The notes under the pieces: model-generated | The model's database searches: none | What the model saw: only the letters and a program-made list of their open reading frames with translations | Told to the model about the DNA's origin: nothing | DNA from: Galbitalea sp036495225 | Lineage (GTDB): Bacteria; Actinomycetota; Actinomycetes; Actinomycetales; Microbacteriaceae | DNA: 9,384 bases | Reading direction: 5' to 3' | Assembly (NCBI GenBank): GCA_036495225.1 | Contig: DASXNG010000178.1 | Coordinates: 1-9,384 of the forward strand | Made by a program: the position numbers and the translations under genes | Part shown: positions 6,461-9,384 of the stretch, piece after piece | Layout: every line of letters starts with the position of its first letter | How positions within the stretch are numbered: position 1 is the first letter of the stretch

Positions 6461-7522
6461 CCCAGCGCGGACAGCGGACAGGATGGCGCCCACGAGCGCC
6501 AGTCTGCCAACGATCAAGACCAGTGAGATTTCGGGGAGCGGAACAACGCCGGGCTCAGCCAGTTGAACGAAACCGAGCAGGGCACCGCCTGCGATGAAGG
6601 TCAGGGCAGAGCCGCCGACTGCGAGTCTGACGATCTCGCGTGATGAGAGTCGCCTCGCGATCGTAAACAGGATGAAGCCCGCCACCAGCACGATTGCGCC
6701 GACGCCCCACCCTATGAAGACGTTGTTCATGAGGGCCTCAAACTGCTCGTTCTGCTTCAACCACTGGACGTAGATCGGATTGTTCGCACTGAGCGGTCCG
6801 GCCCCGAAGCGCAGCGGCGCCCGAAGTGACCAGAGGATCATTGCGTTCACGAGAGTCGCCGCAGCGATCAGGAGAAATACTGCCCCAGCGGGGATCGACA
6901 CTCGAGGATTGTGGCCCGCGATGCGCCGGGACGTGCGCAGCAGTGCGAGGCCGACGACGACTGGAATCACGGCCGCTAGATAGGCGATCGCTGATGGGTG
7001 GAGAGCGGCGCTTACAGCATTGGAATCGCTGTTGAGCGATGACTGCACGATGGGCGACGCGCTCGCGACTGCGAACAGCGCGACGGCCCAGCGAGTGCGC
7101 GTCGATGTACCTCGCGTGGCGAAGATGAGCACCAGCGCAAGTACGGAAGCGAGCACTGAGCACGCGATGAGGAACGTGCTCATAACTAACGTTGGCGCAT
7201 CCGGGACTTTGTAGTCGCCGAGGTAGTCGCCAGTAAACATGCTTGCCCACTGGCTGAGGCCCAGGACTGCCCCGCTTAGGGCAACGACGCGGGCGATGCG
7301 AACACGCTGATCGACTTCCGCCGGTGTGAGATCGCGTCTTTTCGGTAGTGGCCGCCCAACTGTGAGAGCGAACGCGACCGAACCGAGCGCGATCTGCGCT
7401 GGGCGCAGGTGCTGCTCCGGCGCATCCCGAACGTCCGCCAGCCATTGTTCGCGATAGCGGTCGCGCAGCGACTTCGGAAGCGAGCCGGCCGCTATCTTCA
7501 CGATGCCTCTCGAGATGCTCAT
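6449..7522 (-). CDS. PadR-linked multi-pass membrane protein
   Basis: This is a 357-residue integral membrane protein of unknown function. The N-terminal 60 residues are cytoplasmic in character (SLPKSLRDRYREQWLADVRD, then PAQIALGSVAFAL). This kind of prefix is seen in actinobacterial membrane proteins encoded beside PadR regulators. About eight hydrophobic segments follow, near residues 76-93, 111-135, 144-160, 177-197, 211-232, 267-288, 298-320 and 331-350. No ATPase or catalytic motif is visible. The ATG overlaps the stop of the padR-like gene by four bases (ATGA at 7522-7519), so the two form one operon and the repressor probably controls the membrane protein. The gene converges with the oxalate operon and ends 38 bases from it. 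Confidence 0.82.
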   Translation of the reverse strand: MSISRGIVKIAAGSLPKSLRDRYREQWLADVRDAPEQHLRPAQIALGSVAFALTVGRPLPKRRDLTPAEVDQRVRIARVVALSGAVLGLSQWASMFTGDYLGDYKVPDAPTLVMSTFLIACSVLASVLALVLIFATRGTSTRTRWAVALFAVASASPIVQSSLNSDSNAVSAALHPSAIAYLAAVIPVVVGLALLRTSRRIAGHNPRVSIPAGAVFLLIAAATLVNAMILWSLRAPLRFGAGPLSANNPIYVQWLKQNEQFEALMNNVFIGWGVGAIVLVAGFILFTIARRLSSREIVRLAVGGSALTFIAGGALLGFVQLAEPGVVPLPEISLVLIVGRLALVGAILSAVRAGAVA

Positions 7523-7824
7523 GGCGTCACCACCGCCACCGATGGAGTGAATGTCCGCACCTTGCGGATGGCTGTGGCAGCCGCGGTTGCGCCGTCCTCG
7601 GTGAGCTCGTAGTAGCGGCGGCGGGGTCCGGTGCGGCTGGCGTCATCCTCCCAGGACGAGGTCACCCAGCCCGCCGACTCGAGGCGTTCGAGGATCGGGT
7701 ACACGCTCCCCGCCGGCTTGCCGCTCGACTTGATGACGAGCAGCCCCCAGCACGGCTCGTCGCTCTGCGACAAGACCTCGAGAACGGCGACGGTGGCTTC
7801 GGTGATGCGCGAAAGCGGCTTCAT
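7519..7824 (-). CDS. PadR-family transcriptional regulator
   Basis: This is a 101-residue winged-helix protein. The pattern is that of short PadR regulators: an N-terminal helix (SRITEATVAVLEVLSQ), a turn with WGLLVIKSSGKPAGSVYPILERLESAGWV (recognition-helix core PAGSVYPILERL, about 37-48), then a wing with RRRYYELTEDG (68-78). It lacks the long C-terminal dimerisation helices of larger PadR proteins. Such proteins usually repress their own operon, here together with the overlapping membrane protein gene. The ATG at 7824 is fixed by an in-frame TAG just upstream that falls inside the putative operator. No Shine-Dalgarno is apparent between the operator and the ATG, so the mRNA may be leaderless or nearly so. 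The inducing ligand is unknown. Confidence 0.9.
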   Translation of the reverse strand: MKPLSRITEATVAVLEVLSQSDEPCWGLLVIKSSGKPAGSVYPILERLESAGWVTSSWEDDASRTGPRRRYYELTEDGATAAATAIRKVRTFTPSVAVVTP

Positions 7825-7833
7825 ATCCCAAAT

Positions 7834-7851
7834 CTATCTATATAGAGATAG
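7834..7851. promoter_or_regulatory. AT-rich palindromic operator / -10 region of padR operon
   Basis: CTATCTATATAGAGATAG has perfect 6-bp arms (CTATCT and AGATAG), and the perfect palindrome CTATATAG (7838-7845) overlaps it. This is the most AT-rich spot of the right half and lies 10 bases upstream of the padR ATG. On the minus strand TATAGA (7842-7837) can act as a -10 box, which would place the transcript start within a few bases of the ATG. A repressor bound here would block the promoter. No clear -35 box was seen. Confidence 0.65.
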
Positions 7852-7883
7852 CCGCTTCTGGTCCCACTTCGGGGGTGCGCGGA

Positions 7884-8183
7884 TCAGGTCAGGCGGCGTA
7901 AGAGCACGACGTGAACTTCGTCGCCAACGTCTTTGCCAAGTTTCTTACGCAGCGCCGCGCTCACCGAGAGCATCAGTTCGCCGGAACCGGTCGGCATCAA
8001 ACCCATATCCTCGACAACCACCTCGTCCACTTTTGCGTCGACGCGCACTGACCGTAGGCTGCCGAACACTTCGGCGCTATTCGGGATTTGGATCGCTGAC
8101 CACTCGTCCCCCTTTACGTCAACTCCGATGCGAGAAGAAAACGAGATGTCCAGTGGCGTGGGCGGATCGAGTCGAGTGACCAT
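7884..8183 (-). CDS. DUF1905 domain protein
   Basis: This is a 99-residue small beta-rich protein. The sequence follows the DUF1905 pattern: a first strand (LDISFSSRIGV), W28 followed by IQIP, then GSLRSVRVDAKVDEVVVEDMGLMPTG in two strands. The glycine turn GSGELMLSVSAALRKKLGKDVGDEV (67-90) is the most diagnostic part, matching the family's 'RK..GK..GD.V' ending. The molecular function of the domain is unknown. The ATG at 8183 is bounded by an in-frame TAG four codons upstream. Only a weak AGAG precedes it. It lies between the sigma/anti-sigma pair (75-base gap) and the padR operon (59-base gap), all on one strand, but the padR gene appears to have its own promoter. Confidence 0.8.
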   Translation of the reverse strand: MVTRLDPPTPLDISFSSRIGVDVKGDEWSAIQIPNSAEVFGSLRSVRVDAKVDEVVVEDMGLMPTGSGELMLSVSAALRKKLGKDVGDEVHVVLLRRLT

Positions 8184-8217
8184 GCAACAACTCTAGGTTC
8201 ACCTCATCGTCGGATGC

Positions 8218-8240
8218 ACCGCTCGTTCTTCGAGCGCGGT
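8218..8240. terminator. Hairpin downstream of the sigma/anti-sigma pair
   Basis: GCTCG (8221-8225) pairs with CGAGC (8231-8235) around a TTCTT loop. The stem is extended by ACC (8218-8220) with GGT (8238-8240) past a two-base bulge. It lies 18 bases beyond the anti-sigma stop in that gene's reading direction. The absence of a T-run makes it a possible rather than a firm terminator. Confidence 0.35.
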
Positions 8241-8258
8241 CACGCACGCCGCGAGATG

Positions 8259-8822
8259 TTAAGGCGTGCTGACCCCGTGGCCATTGGCCGGCGGTGTGGC
8301 TGGTGGAACCGGATGCTCAGTTGACTTCGGGCTGGCGTGCCCAGCTGATTTGCCCTCACCATTCGAGTGAGTCGACCCGCTCGGTGATGGCGTCGGATGC
8401 GACGTGGGTAGAACACTTCTGGGTGCCCCAGGCGAGTGATGGGACGTCGGTGGTGCCGATGGCGTTGAATGCGGGGCGGCGTGATCGGCGTATGGAGTAG
8501 CGCCGAGAATGCCGGCGACGGCGTGGGCCGCCCCCGCACGAAATTCCGGACTCACAGCGGCGGCTGTTCCCGCGCCCGCAGCGAGCGCACCGATGAGTGC
8601 AAGCACGAAGATGGTTCCCCGATGAGGTAATCGGCGATGTGCGCGCGACTTCGAAGATTCGTTCGCGTCGAGGGCTGCTGCCAGTCGAGGCGATGGTGCG
8701 GGCGCAGTCCCCTCCGCCATGGATTGCAGCGAGATGAGCAGAGGCCGGACGGCCTCGGCGTCCTTCTCGGTGAGTTCGGAAAGAAGTTCGCGAACGCTCT
8801 CATTCGCGTCGGGCTCGGTCAT
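8259..8822 (-). CDS. Single-pass membrane protein, putative anti-sigma factor
   Basis: This is a 187-residue protein with three parts. The first is an acidic, helical cytoplasmic N-terminus (about 1-55, including SVRELLSELTEKDAEAVRPLL). A basic stretch (SKSRAHRRLPHR, 57-68) then leads into one membrane helix (about 70-90). The third is an extracytoplasmic tail (about 109-187) rich in proline, serine, threonine and histidine. The basic stretch before the helix predicts an N-in orientation. The gene overlaps the sigma factor stop by four bases (ATGA at 8822-8819), the usual arrangement of an ECF sigma factor and its membrane-bound antagonist. The N-terminus has no zinc-binding HxxxCxxC motif, so the assignment rests on context and topology rather than a recognised anti-sigma domain. 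It could instead be a membrane protein co-expressed for another purpose. Confidence 0.65.
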   Translation of the reverse strand: MTEPDANESVRELLSELTEKDAEAVRPLLISLQSMAEGTAPAPSPRLAAALDANESSKSRAHRRLPHRGTIFVLALIGALAAGAGTAAAVSPEFRAGAAHAVAGILGATPYADHAAPHSTPSAPPTSHHSPGAPRSVLPTSHPTPSPSGSTHSNGEGKSAGHASPKSTEHPVPPATPPANGHGVSTP

Positions 8823-9334
8823 GTGTTCACCGCACTCGCGATGTCCGGGTGTTGGCTCAGTGCGAGAAGGGCGCGACGCTGAAGCTGCTTGATCGACCCC
8901 ACCGACTTTCCCATCACTTTGGCGACCTGCTCCAGGGGCAGGTCGGCGACTACTCGGAGCAACAGCACCTCCCGGTGGTCGTCTTTGAGCGAGGAGAGGA
9001 TCGCGATGGTCGCGTCATCACTGGCCCCCGCTAGTGCGATGTCTTCGGCGGACGGGGTAGCGCGATCATCAAGCTGTGGATCGTACTCAAGTGCCGGGGC
9101 TACGCGGCTTCGGCGTCGACGATCGTCGACCACTCGTGAGTGCGCGATGGAGAACAACAAGGTGCGAGCACCATCCTCTCCGCCACTGATTTTTCCGGTT
9201 TTCGTAAGTAACGAGATGAAGACCTCTTGCATGACGGCCTCCGGATCATCCAGGCCGTTCGCTCGTAGGTAGCCGACAACTGCCGGTGTAAATCGGCGGT
9301 ACATGCTTTCGAATGATTGCTCGACCGGACGCAT
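8819..9334 (-). CDS. ECF-type RNA polymerase sigma factor
   Basis: This is a sigma-70 family protein of about 171 residues with only regions 2 and 4, the ECF layout. Counted from the ATG, region 2 spans about 5-79, with FESMYRRF, the DPEAVMQEVFISLL helix and the promoter-melting segment RTLLFSIAHSRVVDDRRRRS. A linker of about 30 acidic residues follows. Region 4 (about 110-162) includes SSLKDDHREVLLLRVV and the helix-turn-helix LPLEQVAKVMGKSVGSIKQL. It would direct polymerase to a dedicated set of promoters. The start is uncertain: ATG at 9334 gives a normal-length N-terminus, TTG at 9343 is possible, and the frame stays open to the right edge, so an upstream start outside the window cannot be excluded. 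No good ribosome site precedes either codon. It overlaps the putative anti-sigma gene by four bases. Confidence 0.88.
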   Translation of the reverse strand: MRPVEQSFESMYRRFTPAVVGYLRANGLDDPEAVMQEVFISLLTKTGKISGGEDGARTLLFSIAHSRVVDDRRRRSRVAPALEYDPQLDDRATPSAEDIALAGASDDATIAILSSLKDDHREVLLLRVVADLPLEQVAKVMGKSVGSIKQLQRRALLALSQHPDIASAVNT

Positions 9335-9384
9335 TTCAGTCAAATCGAGCCGATCGTTCTCTGGAGTGTTGGGGCGGGGGGGCC

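Noticed and set aside
5627..6526. 299-codon plus-strand ORF overlapping the DUF1275 gene in another frame
   Set aside because: Arg/Pro/His-rich shadow translation; the overlapping frame encodes a clear membrane protein with family motifs.
6738..7445. 235-codon minus-strand ORF inside the PadR-linked membrane protein gene
   Set aside because: Same strand but shifted frame, with low-complexity Arg/Ser/Pro composition; the overlapping frame has eight coherent hydrophobic helices and an ATGA junction with padR.
9361..9384. G-rich run at the right edge as a special structure
   Set aside because: The run is short, at the window boundary, and falls in a frame that may still belong to the sigma factor's upstream coding or leader region; nothing more can be supported.

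Overview
The window is GC-rich with densely packed genes. Several gene pairs overlap by an ATGA, and a PadR regulator/membrane protein pair and an ECF sigma/membrane protein pair are present. This points to an actinobacterium, probably in the Micrococcales, although the family-level placement is a guess from style. No RNA genes, insertion sequences, CRISPR arrays or attachment sites were seen.

Left part (1-1086, minus strand): an unrecognised protein runs off the left edge (1-390). Next come a small three-helix membrane protein (498-881) and, 4 bases upstream of it, a 66-residue ORF (886-1086) that looks like the remnant or tail of something larger.

Centre (1168-6410, plus strand): a four-gene operon for oxalate breakdown, and the clearest content of the window. 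It encodes oxalyl-CoA decarboxylase (oxc), a class III CoA-transferase in the position of formyl-CoA:oxalate CoA-transferase (frc), an AAE3/Pcs60-like oxalate-CoA ligase, and a DUF1275 (YoaK-like) membrane protein. The gaps are 26 nt, 13 nt and a 4-nt overlap, so one transcript is likely. In the expected chemistry the ligase makes oxalyl-CoA from oxalate, CoA and ATP. Oxc decarboxylates it to formyl-CoA and CO2. The transferase then moves CoA from formyl-CoA to a new oxalate and releases formate. The cluster holds no MFS-type oxalate/formate antiporter, no formate dehydrogenase and no regulator. The DUF1275 protein is therefore the only candidate transporter in the operon. Two enzymes deviate from their families: the ligase lacks the usual A10 lysine and has a relaxed P-loop, and the transferase lacks the glycine-rich loop of Oxalobacter Frc.

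Right part (6449-9384, minus strand): three units converge on the oxalate operon. Reading leftwards these are an ECF-type sigma factor overlapping a single-pass membrane protein with a Pro/Ser/Thr/His-rich tail (probable anti-sigma factor), a DUF1905 protein, and a PadR-type repressor overlapping a roughly 8-helix membrane protein. A strong AT-rich palindrome sits directly upstream of the padR start and is the likely autoregulatory operator.
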